A DNA stretch of 64,000 nt, from assembly GCA_008933995.1 (NCBI GenBank), contig WARS01000029.1, forward strand, positions 14,145,107 through 14,209,106, given 5' to 3'. This document shows, piece by piece, positions 24,803-36,754 of the stretch (positions within the stretch are counted from its first letter, which is position 1; every line of letters begins with the position of its first letter). The stretch is from Datnioides undecimradiatus. Taxonomy: Eukaryota > Chordata > Actinopteri > Lobotiformes > Datnioididae. Made by a program: the position numbers and the translations under genes. The notes below the pieces were generated by a model, which saw only the letters and a program-made list of their open reading frames with translations, ran no database searches and was not told the origin of the DNA.

Positions 24803-27800
24803 TGGAGGGACTGTGGGGTCGTTACCCTACTAATGGGGCCATATGGTCACAAAACAAACACAAACTGCTCCTCCTCTCTGCCTGTAATAAGGTCATGAAG
24901 ATGCTGATCTCATTCAGATGGAGAAACCAGCTGAAGAGAACATGCCAGAGGATGTGGACTAAACTCACAAGGGGGCGGGTCAACAACCTGCAGCACCACT
25001 ATGAGTTATAGTGCAGAGAGTTGTGAAATACGGTGCTAATCAATACCTGATCATTCGATGGTTTCAACACATTCCTGCTTCAAGTAATAATCTCTAAACA
25101 GTTATATAAAGTGAGATTAAGCTGCCTATAAAGGTAATGCAATTCTATCTGCATCTAGAAAACTTTGCTACACTGCTGTTCAGTGTCAACATTGACTGTA
25201 AATGGAAAAGGACAAAATTAGCATATTACTTGTTCAGCAAAGAGACTACAGCTGTGTCCCAAATCTGTGTAAAAACCTTAAATTTTGAGTAAATGTGTAG
25301 TGTGTTCACACCAGAGAAGTAACTAAAGTCAGTGTACTCAGAGTCAGACCTGTGCTGCCGCAGCTCCATGCACATGAAAGGAAGGTGCAAAGGAAATGGT
25401 GATCAGCCTCAACCCACTAATCAGAAGCAGGATTACAAAACTATTTGAAAAAACCAGAGAAGCAACTTTTCATTATGACCCTGCTTTCAAACAGCAGCAA
25501 GATGCTGTATATGCTAAACATCATTTACTGTATCTATCACAACATAGTGTAATGTCACTCATTACACTGCTGGCTCCTGCATTCAACCTGAAGCTTTGGT
25601 AGATCTGTTTGCACACAAGAGAGAAATGAAGAAACTCTAAAGCTGGAGTAGGTAGACATAGCAGTTGCATGTTGAATGTACACAAGTTACATTGCTACTG
25701 ATGGTACTCACAGCTGTCATGCTAGCGTGCAAGTATTGAGAAATTTTGAATGCATCATACACAATGAATGGGCAGTGTGGTTAATACATTATGTAGCAGG
25801 CAGGTAGACTATCCTAATCCAGCTGTAAAGGTGAAACCTTTATTACATTACTGTAACTCCACAGTGTGACAGTTTGCAGATTGTGGTGGTATCTGTTGGG
25901 CCTGTTTGTACAACTTCTGATGCTCATTATGAGCATAATTTCTGGCATGCATTCATCTCTTCCCTGTGATACTCTTTTCATAAACTGCAGTTCACACTGT
26001 CATATCATCTTGTATTCTGGCTCTCAGTGGTTGGTATGATTGCTCTTTGACAGCCTGTTATGTGTGTTGAGATGCTGAGTGGCGTAACGCTGTTCGATGT
26101 GCTGAAGCAGAGGTGGGCTGCAGGAGATGGTACAGCTTCTATATCTGTCATCACAGCTCTCTCTGCAGCTATTTGTCATTAGCCCCTGCGTTGGCCGTGG
26201 TGTGACTATTGTATCATTTGACAAACAATGCCGTATGCTTGTGTGTACAGTGGGCGTAGACAGTGGCATTTAACATGGGCTTAAATCTGTGGTGTGTAAA
26301 CTGTTGTACTTGCCAATATACACAGTGAGCCCACTGTATAAAGTAAAGTATTATACTAGATGCAGCAAATCTGTGACATAACAGTTTAAATCTCAGAATT
26401 ATATCACTACTGCAAATCTGCAAATATACACAGTGAACATATAGAATCTACTGTGATGTTCTTAGTTATTGGAGACCTTTTATTTATCTAATTATCTATT
26501 TTTTAAATTGTGTGCATATTTGTATGCAGGGCCTATAGGCATGTGGGGCATTTGTGAATCCAGGCCTGTTAGCATCTGTCACAATAATTGCTGAAAATCT
26601 TATGAAAATTAAACAACCTTTTGGCATTCTCTTGTGCACATTTTTGATTTTTGTTTCATGAAACACGTAATGATCTATTGATCATTTTGCAGTGTTAAGA
26701 CTGGATAGAAAAGAGCAAAAAGAGACAGTGGCATCTCTTATCAGTTCATTGATATGAAACCACCAAAGCAAAGCATGCATATTGTATATGACACAGTACA
26801 TGTGTTAAAAGTGAATGGTACTGATTTTACACAAACATCTTAGTTTATTCTATAATTTGGAGAACTACTCAGTAGTTGTATCCTGTAGACTTTGGGGCTT
26901 TACCCATTCAAAGGCTGAAAACATTTAATTTAGATGTCAGGGTATTTCGGCCTTTCCTGCATCAATTTTGACTGTTCTGTTTTATAATATGCCTCTTGTG
27001 AGTGCCTTTACTTTACCACCACTTTTAAGAGCACCTGTGTACCAGCTCATAAACTCTTATGTGTTAAGGTGCTCAAGGGAGTCCAGAGCATGCTTTTGGT
27101 AAATCTTTCTTTGAAGTCACATGACGACTGCTGCATTTACAGGTTCAGTTTTCTCTCTTAATTTTGATTCTTTCTGATGCGTCACCGATTTTATTTTAGA
27201 GCAAATCACGATTTCATTTGCTCTTTGTATTGCTGATATGAACCTGTGGTTTTAAACTTTTAAATTTCACATCAGGACTGTCTGCAATACATACTCTGGT
27301 AGATGTGATGATCTGTGTCACAGGGTCTCTGTACGTGTCTCTGTATGTGTCCAAATGGTCTCTGACACAGGCCAACCAATGATTTGATACCTGTGCCTTC
27401 ATGATGCCACGGACAGATCCCTCGGTTTTGTGACGGTGAGTCACCTGTATGCTTCCAGAGAGAATAAGGCAGCGCTTCAGTCTGCTGGGGTGTAGATTCC
27501 TTGTGAGATGAGCATCTAAAGCAAATGACAAAATATAAGTGAACAGAATAACCATCTGAATGAATAATGCATGAGAACACATCAAACTCCATTACTCTTT
27601 GTAGGAGAAGATGTGAGAGATTAAAATGGGAATGTGATACTGGTGAAAATGTTCTTCCTTTCCCTGAGGACGGGAAATACGGTGTCTCTGTCATACATAT
27701 TGTAGTTTTAATACCTTTAGGTTAGTTCACAAACTTTAGAAGAGATCTGTCAGGAATAAAGTAAGTTTTATAGTTTGTAGCACCACTATAGTGTGCAGTA

Positions 27801-28499
27801 TATATTATTATTAGTGTGACATTTAAAAACATTAGTAAGAGTAAGTTGTACTGCAGAGAAAATGTCAGCTTTTGTACCAAAACTTTCTGCTGGTTTTCTA
27901 TACATCAGTGCCTGTTATAGACTTAGAGAATGAGAACAGACTGCCTCATTCGACCCTAAGTTTCCTGAGGTTTATTCAGTTTATTAATCACTAATATATA
28001 TGAATTGTTACCAATTAATTTGGAGACTAAATGAGGTATCATGAGGCCAATGTCTGGGTATGGATATGACTCACCTGACCACTTGGTGGGGTTGTTAGCC
28101 CAGCTATTCTCTGGCGGGTGAAAGGGCAATATAGTTTTTTTTGGATGCACCTACTGCATAGTGGACATCCAGTTTGTGGCTATAAAATGGCTGTACTGTA
28201 GAAGGTAAACAGCTATTAAAGTGCAAATGTGAAATTTAAAGTTACTAGCAGTGGCCCACAGCCTGCACACTGACTTTCCCTGCTGAATTGTTTTGTTGCA
28301 GCAAATCCCCAGACATGAAAGCCAAATGACACTGGTTCATGTATATTAGGCGTCTGCATCAAAGAAACAACAGTGACATCCTCTCAGGAATAATTATTTA
28401 ACAGCGCATGATACCATCTGTTTCTGAAAAACAAGGTGAGAACGCCCAAAAAGGACACATGAATACATTTAATATCACAGTCACGGAGATTAGCAGTGA

Positions 28500-28900
28500 T
28501 TAATGTGCAGTGACAGTAGATAATCATGTCAATATTTCTTTATTCATATTCAGATTTTGTACTGTTCCAGCCCAGGGACAACAAAGTGACTAATCATAAT
28601 AATGTCATAGGCAGACTTTAATAGATGCATTAGGATTGATATACCCCTGGGGTGAATGGGTTATTGCTCATAAAGCAGAATCATCTGCACTTGCAATTAA
28701 ATCAGATAGCATTATAGGTTCATTTAAGAGACTTCTCGATAATGCAGGCATAGAGAAAATGGTCAAATACATGGTAATTGCAACAAATTTAAGAGTTTGA
28801 GCAAGAATACGTTAAGGAGATTATCAAAGTGGTGTCAGTGTCTGAAGCAGGAGTTGAATTACAGCCCTGAAACTATTACGACATTTCATCCATTTTAATT
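28500..28900. promoter_or_regulatory. Candidate conserved non-coding element
   Basis: Repeat-free and AT-rich with GACTAATCATAATAATGTC, TTGCAATTAAATCAGATAGC, GGTAATTGCAACAAATTTAA and GAGATTATCAAAGTGG (TCF-like). It resembles deeply conserved vertebrate enhancers in texture only. Confidence 0.35.
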
Positions 28901-29216
28901 AGGTCGACAAAGAGATGAGTGAAGAGACTGACCCTGTCTGACACTTTGCACAATACCCTAACACTTACTAACATGTGCTGTACACTGTATGCTGTACACT
29001 TAAGGGGTAAAGCTGGTGTATATTTTTCCAACAATATATTAGTCTGTCTACTCTTTCTGATTTTCCCTTCCACGTCGGTGACTCCCGGCCTCAAATCCAT
29101 TTGTTGCTACTAAAGAGATACATCTTTAAAAACAGGTCACACTATATGTAATATTCTAAAAGCACTCGCTAAACAGGAGAAATTAATGCATTTGCTAGGG
29201 ACTATTTTCAGTTGGG

Positions 29217-29236
29217 GATTAATACACATTTGGTGC
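29217..29236 (+). repeat. Short repeat unit shared with 63338
   Basis: GATTAATACACATTTGGTG occurs exactly here and again near 63339-63357, the second copy inside the elavl4 intron. A match of this length by chance in 64 kb is unlikely, so both are probably fragments of one dispersed repeat. Confidence 0.4.
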
Positions 29237-29815
29237 TCTTGAAAGTATTTATTTATGTGGTATTACCTCAAAATAAACAGAACAGTGACTGTGTTCATAA
29301 CAACAGAACATGTCATCCATTGCAGCGGTATAGTAAATAGTCATTGGACAACAATTGAGGTCCTGTTGCTCAGGTGTGGGCTGCTCAGAAATGAGAAAAT
29401 ATAGAATATCACCACCTTTATCCTTTTAAATAAGGGGCATATCAAGTCTTCACTTATATTTTCACTTATATAATATACATGTGTGTCAGAGGAAGTATTC
29501 AACATGCAGATTTTATTGTTTAGTCAACATCTCATGCAGCACAGGTACATATTTACCCTCACACACATTCACACACACTGCTAAATGGGAAACTGTGTTG
29601 TCCCAAAAGACTCTTTTCCGCTGGGCCAGGAGCAGAGGGGGCGGCCCCATGACAGTCAGGCTGCTGGCCCAAAGAGGACAGTAGTAGGGTGTGAGTAGTT
29701 TGTGTGTGTCTGTGTGTAAGAGGGAATGTGAAAGGAGGTGATGGACATAAAGGGTTGTAGGTAATATGTATCTATATGTGGTGTTAATCATAAGGAGAAG
29801 TAAGAGCACTACTGG

Positions 29816-29838
29816 CACGTGTGTGTGTGTGTGTGTGA
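29816..29838. repeat. (GT)n microsatellite
   Basis: Short uninterrupted GT run. Confidence 0.85.
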
Positions 29839-30522
29839 TCTCCAGCTGCTGTTTCACGGCAGATTAAAGCCTCCTGTGGTCAATTTGCTCTCCCTAATGT
29901 CAGGTCCCCTCCAAAGACTGGAATCACCCGTAGCCTAGCAACCGTGGCCACAGCTAAGGGAAGCGCAGCCATGCATGCAAAATTCCACCTTTTTAGGTGT
30001 ATGTGTGTGAGAGAGAGTGTGTGCGTGTATGCCTATATAATCTGTAGGATGGTATGTCTGTATTCTTATTTCCAGTGCTGCTTGTGTACAAATGTATGCC
30101 TGTATGTGCGTGTGCCCATTTTCAACCATGGGGATATTTTAGCTTAACAGAAAAATGATCATGTTTGGCCAAACAAAAATGCTCCTTTTTTTACCTAATT
30201 GTATTTTGTATCCCTTCTTTTGCTGTGAAACCTTCACATCTTACTTTCACCACTTTTCCAGTTATTTCAACTCTACTCGCTCTCCACTCTTGTTCCTACA
30301 ATGTCCACGTCCAACATGGCTCTCCAGGGAGGCCAGCCAGACCTGCTGAGAGGCTGGGCTTGGTGCTTTGCAACTGCGCACTGGAAAATGATCTCTGGCC
30401 TCCATGGTTTGGATCTCTGTTTTTTGGGACTGAGACTGTACCTTAGTTTGACTTATAGATTGGACTGCTGGATAGCTTGAGGCAAAACGGTGATACATAT
30501 TCCCTGGATAGCACAATGAATC

Positions 30523-30637
30523 AGGAGAGAGAAAGAGAGAGACAGAGAGACAGAGAGAGAGAGAGAGACAGAGAGAGAGAGACAGAGAGACAGACAGAGA
30601 GACAGAGAGACAGACAGAGAGAGAGACAGAGAGAGAT
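30523..30637. repeat. (AG)n/(ACAG)n purine-rich array
   Basis: About 115 nt of GAGAGA interspersed with GACAGAGA units. Its reverse strand gives Ser/Leu-rich spurious open frames. Confidence 0.9.
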
Positions 30638-33600
30638 TTAGCATCGCAACCACAAACCAGCTGGTCACCCACTTAGATATAAAGCAGATGGGATGTCTAT
30701 TTCAAGCCAGATTTGCTTGAACACTGGAGACCTTTCTGTAAATCTTTTGTTTATCATTAAGAAACAGAGAAACAGAAGAAAAGAAACTAAGCAGGTACAA
30801 CACAATGAACGCAGGTTAGTGTGGTGTTATGCAAATTACAGTAACCCTATTTGTGCAGCATTTTTGTTAAATGAACATGATTATATTTCTCAAAGCCATG
30901 TAATGAAAACAGCATTGCACTGGCATCTATATCAAAACTCAGGTATTATAAAGGCATAAGTATCATAGCATTTCTAATGATAACTGGCCCCAGTGGGGGA
31001 AAGGTTAAAGCAACAAACCAAAAAGGCACATACACATACACAATCTGAGACCAGCTGAACTTTTTTGTGTGGATGTGATGGAGAGAGAGAGTGCTGCAGG
31101 CAGAGCGACATGAGCCAGCAGCAGCACTAGATTACATTAGCAAGGCATGAGGCAGCGAGAAGGTCAGTGAATCAGATACCGGTTCAATATAGCATCACAA
31201 GTCTGAGGGCAGGAGCTGAGCTGGTCTGCTATCCAAGCAGATTGCTGAGGAAGCCTTGTCTTTGCGAATGTGTTTAAGGAATTTGACCATGCTGGAAGCA
31301 GACAGAAGAGCTGACTCCCCTGAAAATGGCAATGCGTCCATTTCATCTGTGAGAGTGGAGGAACTTTGTTGCTGAGTGGATATGTATTAACAATACAGAA
31401 GAAGAGCTGTTTTTTAAAGAGTCTGCTGGTTTCCACTTGGTTTTTATACATAAAACAAATCACACCTGCATACTGTTTGTGCTTCTGTACTTCTTCTGTA
31501 CGCATAGTAGTGTTTGCAACGTTTTGCTGATCTTGTAGGATGCTTCTAGCTTTCATGAAAAACTGATGAACAGCTCAAAGTTGATAGATTGCAAAATCAA
31601 AGAAAAATGATACCTACACTATATCCTGCACATTTTTTGCTGCTCTACCATTTATATATAAAAAAATCAATTACAACTACATCTACCTAAGAGCTGTGCT
31701 GTGACTGAATCTAAATTTTGAGTGGCTATTAAGTCTCTCATAGATCATATTGACTTAGATATGGTCCCTCTAACTTTTAATGGCCGGTACTTACAGTAGA
31801 TGAGTAGTTCAGCACTCTTCGCCCATTATACTGTTAGTGGACACACAGTGCAATCAGGAGGGTCAAAGATTTTAGTGTGCTCCATTAGTGAAGTGCACTA
31901 CTCAGTTGGATTCTAATTGACCTGCTGTAAAAGGAGTGGACAAGCTAGACCTCTCCCAGTGAAAAGTTATAACCACTAATAGTCAAATCTGCCAGCCGGA
32001 GGGAAAACCATATTACGTCGATGGTCAACTCCACTCATAGATGTACAAATCATCCACAAATGCATACAAACCATTTATATAGAAATAAGATGACATCACA
32101 TGAAGGTAAAGCTTTTCAATAAGGGACACAAAATTGGCTAACAACTAGTTAACCTTTAGTTAATGAGTAAACTTAAACAAATGTTAATGATCAGTTAAAA
32201 AAGAAACATTTGAGGAACAACTAGATGAACAATTGATGACTTCTTAATAAGTATTACCCCAGTAATTCCTAATAAAGGAGCATATAGTAGATACTAATGA
32301 GTTGTAGACTGGGGGATCTTAATATTAATGAATTATTAGTTAATAATTAGTTAATTAATTTTGTAAATTGATCAAGGGGTGGCAAATAATATTGAGCAGA
32401 AAGTTAAGTATCAGTTATTAATTTGTATTGTTTTTCTTAATGACAATTGGTCAAAGGACTCTTATTCATTACTTTCAATTAGACTTTTTAACATCTAAGA
32501 TCTTTGTCTGCTGGTCATCTCAGTCCTACAAAGTTTAAGGTTTCAAACACAAAGTTTGAAGGTAACTTATGCAAACATGGGTATTTTTCATTTAGTATCC
32601 AATGTCCTGAGCACCACACATGAAATTCATATCTCCAGAGCCCTTTCTTTTGGTTTTTGCGTAAACTGATCTCCCACCAGAGTTCAGTTTATCATCTTCA
32701 GTGTGCCTCCGCATATCATAAAGTGTCTGGACCTTTTTAAAGTTCTTGTGATGTTGATGCTCATCAAACTATTCAGTGAGCACTCATGCCCTGCAGATTG
32801 GAGCGCTGTGACCACTCCGATTGGTTTTGTATTTAGTCGCATCTTTTTTGTCCTTTAAGCAGAGCAGTGGGCTTAAACCATGTGAGGAAAATGCACCCCA
32901 CCCCAATTTTCTGGTTGTTGAGAACAGAGTGAAGGATGACCATAGAAGTTTTTTTGCTCACTTCACAGAGGGCCACAGTCTGCAATACCAGCCTCTTCAC
33001 TCGCAAAAGAACATTGGAAGTTTATAAAGTGAATTCACGGCTTTTCACAGCCTGTGTGTAATTTCCATGTATTTGGTCATGATTTTAGTTAAAACATTTC
33101 ATCCACCAATTTAATTTCAAGCTGCAAAGTTGAGAAGAGCAGTAACTCCAAAGCAGGCACAGTTTGAGCTTCAATTACATTTTGAAACATTATAAAATCA
33201 GCTTCTGTCACAGATAAATAAAACCCATTATCTGCTCTCAAATCACAAACACACTACAAGGCAACATCATCATGATTAACAGGAGCTACACATCACTACT
33301 ACTCTATCGACCATTCAAACACTGATTCACACTCTAGTACTCACTTACATACACAAACACACACACACACAGGTTACACAAACTGAGTATGTACATTAGT
33401 TTCCTTTTAAAGATCAATGTCATTGCTCATTTTCACCATGCATTTTTGTCTATTATTTGTTCAAAAGCAATGCCAAGACTTTCAGACATGTACCAGCACT
33501 TCACACATCTAAATGGACAGAGTACTTTACTCTCAATTACTCCTCTGCAAACAACTTCAAAAGGGCTAGCAATCTATAGCTGCATTTGTCTGTCTATGAG

Positions 33601-36370
33601 AGAAAAACACAAATGTGTGTGTATGTGCAAAAAGCCACACTTTTCCGGAAGTGTACTATTTATATTCAGTGACATCCATTTGTGTAAAATCTGAAGGAAG
33701 CATGCAGCGTGGACAGCTATATTTTCTTGATGTGGGTGTAGACACTAAGGTCAACTCTTTTACTTTTAGATATTTCTTCTTGAGGGAGATTTACATCTCA
33801 AACAACGAGTGCAAAACAGTTCAAACGTTTGTAGATGCTAACAAAAGTGACACCCTGGCATTACTGGTTATTTGATCATGACAGCTCAAACTTTTCAACT
33901 AAATTTACAAGTACAAATACAAATTTCATAAAGTTTCAGGCAAGAAATAATGTTCTCAAGCCATTAAGAAAGTGTGGGTGAGGCAGCTTCCCTCCACCTT
34001 AGTAATATTGCTTATCTGGCTTGAAGATGTGCAAAAGCTAAACATACTTTCAGGACATTTTACTTCTAATTTCCAAAGTTTTATGCTTGAGGACATTTTG
34101 AAAGGACACATCAGCTACTATAGTGTAGGAATCAGATTTAAGATCTGTGAGTGTTACCTGTATCATCCTGTCATGTTTCCCCTTTTCTGTATCCCATCCT
34201 GGACTACTCAGTGTCCTTTAAATAGAAACAGTGACAGGAGTGAACCTCTCCTTGGAAGAAACACCAAGGGGAGTGGAGAGCGGACAGGCAGGTTTCCTGT
34301 AATAGAAATACGCACATGGTAAAGGACTGCTTGTTTCTACTAAAAGAAAATACTGCAGGGAATTTCTGTCCACCTTTGCTGCTCATCTGCAGAACGAAGT
34401 GATCCACTGTGGTGAACTTGGTGCTTTTCTGAGTCTTATTTTTCCCCTTTGTGGATCTGTTGTTCTTGGATGTGATCAGCTGAGGTCAGAAAACATTTAC
34501 ACATTTTCCCCGTAGTATATGGTGCTAATTATCACTTCATTGTTAAACATTATCATGTGGATTTATGGCAAAAAAACCCACAAACCCATATAATATTCAC
34601 AAGACTTATTAAATAAGTTGCACACATACAACTTTGTTTTCTCAGCACCTGGATGAAGACAGTGAGCTGATGTCTTGACAGCATGGACAGGTCTATCTTT
34701 TACAAGTCAAATTATGGTATTCTGTACCTCAAAGACACAGGATGTAAGATACGCATCTTTCTGGCAGGCCACATTTTCCAAACAAGTTAATGCTCTGCGG
34801 TGAAAGGGATACATTATTCATGAGAATCCTGAGGTTACTATGAGAGAGAATGATGAAGTCTATAAAGTGAGAAATGAAGAAAAATGAAAGTTGTAGGCTA
34901 GAGAAGGTCACGCAGCACCTGAGGTCTAAAGAGTTACAAGTTTGACCAGCTTTGATGCTGCTCAACCAAAAAAAACATGATATTTTTTATGAATGGCCTG
35001 ACTGTAATGAGATTTGTGAGAGGCTGATTTTGGGTCCTGGTCAGTTATTCACGCAAATATTTTTAAAAGCATTGATCCAAAGAGCAGCTGTGGAAAGAGA
35101 GTTGTGTTGAGATATTCAGTGGCATGTGAAGTGTACACTGTTGTTTCCACTGTCCAGGACAAATAACCCCATGGAAACTGACTATTTCAGGGCAGTGCCA
35201 ATCATTTCCCAAGTGATGATAACAATTGAGAGACCTTTCACAAATTATTTCAAACACACCAACACATAATTTTCCCTAATGAGATACCAGTGAGGATGTC
35301 GACAAAATAATGTACCACCCGCACATTTCTGTCTTTGGAGTGATTTGTAAGCACGGCCAACATTGCATGCATGCATATAAAAATAACTGGAGAGAAAAAA
35401 AGTGTTTAATATAAAATCCTGTTTGTGTCTGCAGGCTCCTGATTTTTACTTGAATGAGTAGCAGAGTAAGTTTTTGTACTGTGTATGTTCTGAACGTATA
35501 CATGAGAGGCACTCTTGACATTTTGTTTCATTGAAGGTTGTAGGTGGTTTTGCTTCCTTTCCTCCAGCAGTTTTTGACAGCTGCTGCCATTTCTGGTCAA
35601 CTCTATCCATATCACAAGCTGCTGCTGTTCTGTGCTTGTGTGTTCTGTGTGGTGTGTATTGACTCATTGTATACACTGAAGTTCCCGTCAGTTCACACTT
35701 GAACTCTGAATGTTCTCGTCAAATGAACCGTACAGAAAAATAAAACACTTTTTTGATCATTGTGGAACTGAAGTTTAACTCACAATTGAACAGATAATTA
35801 CCTCAGACAATAATTCAAGGATAATATAGATATAGATATTATATATATAGCTATTATATAGAGTATGAAGGGGTGTATTACTAACATTTAAAGGAAATCT
35901 ATGATTGCAACTTGTTTTCTTTTCTCTGACCATCTGCTCTATTGCTTTCGATAAGATTATACTCACCAAAGTAATTACTAAGAGCTCAGAACAAGGCAGC
36001 ATTGTTAAAATTAGGTCCAAAGGGCATCAAACACACATTGTCAGGTAATCAAACAAGTTGACAACAAGGCAAAAAGTTTTGAAATGTAGTCTTCTCACCC
36101 CTGTAGAGCCCTTAACAAACCCTTCTTTACAAAGGAAAACTGGAAGTCTACAGAACTTGGGCAAGTACAATAAGCCAAAGAAACACCAGTAAGTGGGTCT
36201 GAAAGTCACACAAGTCAGTTTGGGCAATAATTTTACAATTTGCCTTGGGTTTAACTTCCAAAGAAGTGTTACAAACTAGGAATTTGTTTACAGCTTATTT
36301 CATTTTCCACCACTCATATTTGTTACACCATTGTGTATATGGCATTTCACAATTTCAGCAATTCCTGTCA

Positions 36371-36440
36371 TTTTGAATGATACAGCCCAAAATCACAAAT
36401 CACAAGTTCGCCTCAAAGGTGCTTTACAAAACTTACTGCC
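36371..36440 (+). repeat. Teleost dispersed repeat fragment
   Basis: CAGCCCAAAATCACAAATCA followed by GCCTCAAAGGTGCTTTACAA resembles the common fish repeat of the type CCAAATCACAACA...CCTCAAGGCGCTTTA. Assigned from memory of that pattern. Confidence 0.45.
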
Positions 36441-36545
36441 GTGACAATCTTTAATGGTAGCATGATGGACAGAAATGATGGCCTGAGCGCTTATGGAAAC
36501 TTATCTGTGCTCTTTCAGCATGAATTTCTCTCTTTTGAATATGAG

Positions 36546-36754
36546 GTTAGCATAGCATCTTAGCGTGAGAAGTAGAAACGGGGACATAGATAGCCTGGCT
36601 CTGTCCAAAATCAGGTTATTTTGGTCTAAGAACATTATACATATGCAATATGTATTTTAATTAGCAGGTTTGGCCTGCAGATTTTGGTACCCCTATACAG
36701 AGCCAGACTAACCATTTTGTACTGGTTCCAGGACTTATACTAAGCCAAGTTAAC
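36546..36754. mobile_element. MITE with long inverted repeats
   Basis: The left arm (36546-36603) ends in TAGCCTGGCTCTG and the right arm (36698-36754) begins CAGAGCCAGACTAACC. The two arms are imperfect reverse complements over about 57 nt, starting GTTAGCATAGCAT and GTTAACTTGGCTTAG, around a spacer of about 94 nt. The arm sequence is typical of a common teleost foldback repeat. Confidence 0.65.

Larger units (their letters stand above)
19912..28499. other. Long intergenic stretch
   Basis: No gene recognised. It contains microsatellites, a 17-bp local duplication (TTGTTTGGCAGTACAGA near 21224 and 21251), short ATATTACA units (24175-24205), and an overlapping pair of minus-strand open frames at 27214-27694 with no recognisable domain. 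Confidence 0.5.
28901..36370. other. Long intergenic stretch
   Basis: No gene recognised. 32100-32480 is AT-rich with many TTAAT/AGTTAAT units, possibly a decayed DNA transposon. 33030-33250 is repeat-free with enhancer-like AT motifs. 35820-35865 is a TATA-type low-complexity patch. The 130-codon open frame at 31164-31556 (minus) has no recognisable domain. Confidence 0.5.

Noticed and set aside
27214..27694. Overlapping 123- and 140-codon minus-strand frames
   Set aside because: Two frames of the same DNA, neither matching a known family. Plausible splice sites exist (CTTTAG near 27515, AG/GTGACT near 27446) but no coding identity, so no exon is called.
30262..30672. 136-codon Ser/Leu-rich frame
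   Set aside because: Reverse-strand reading of the AG repeat, not a protein.
31164..31556. 130-codon minus-strand open frame
   Set aside because: No recognisable domain, AT-rich, no splice or promoter context; length is within chance for 64 kb.
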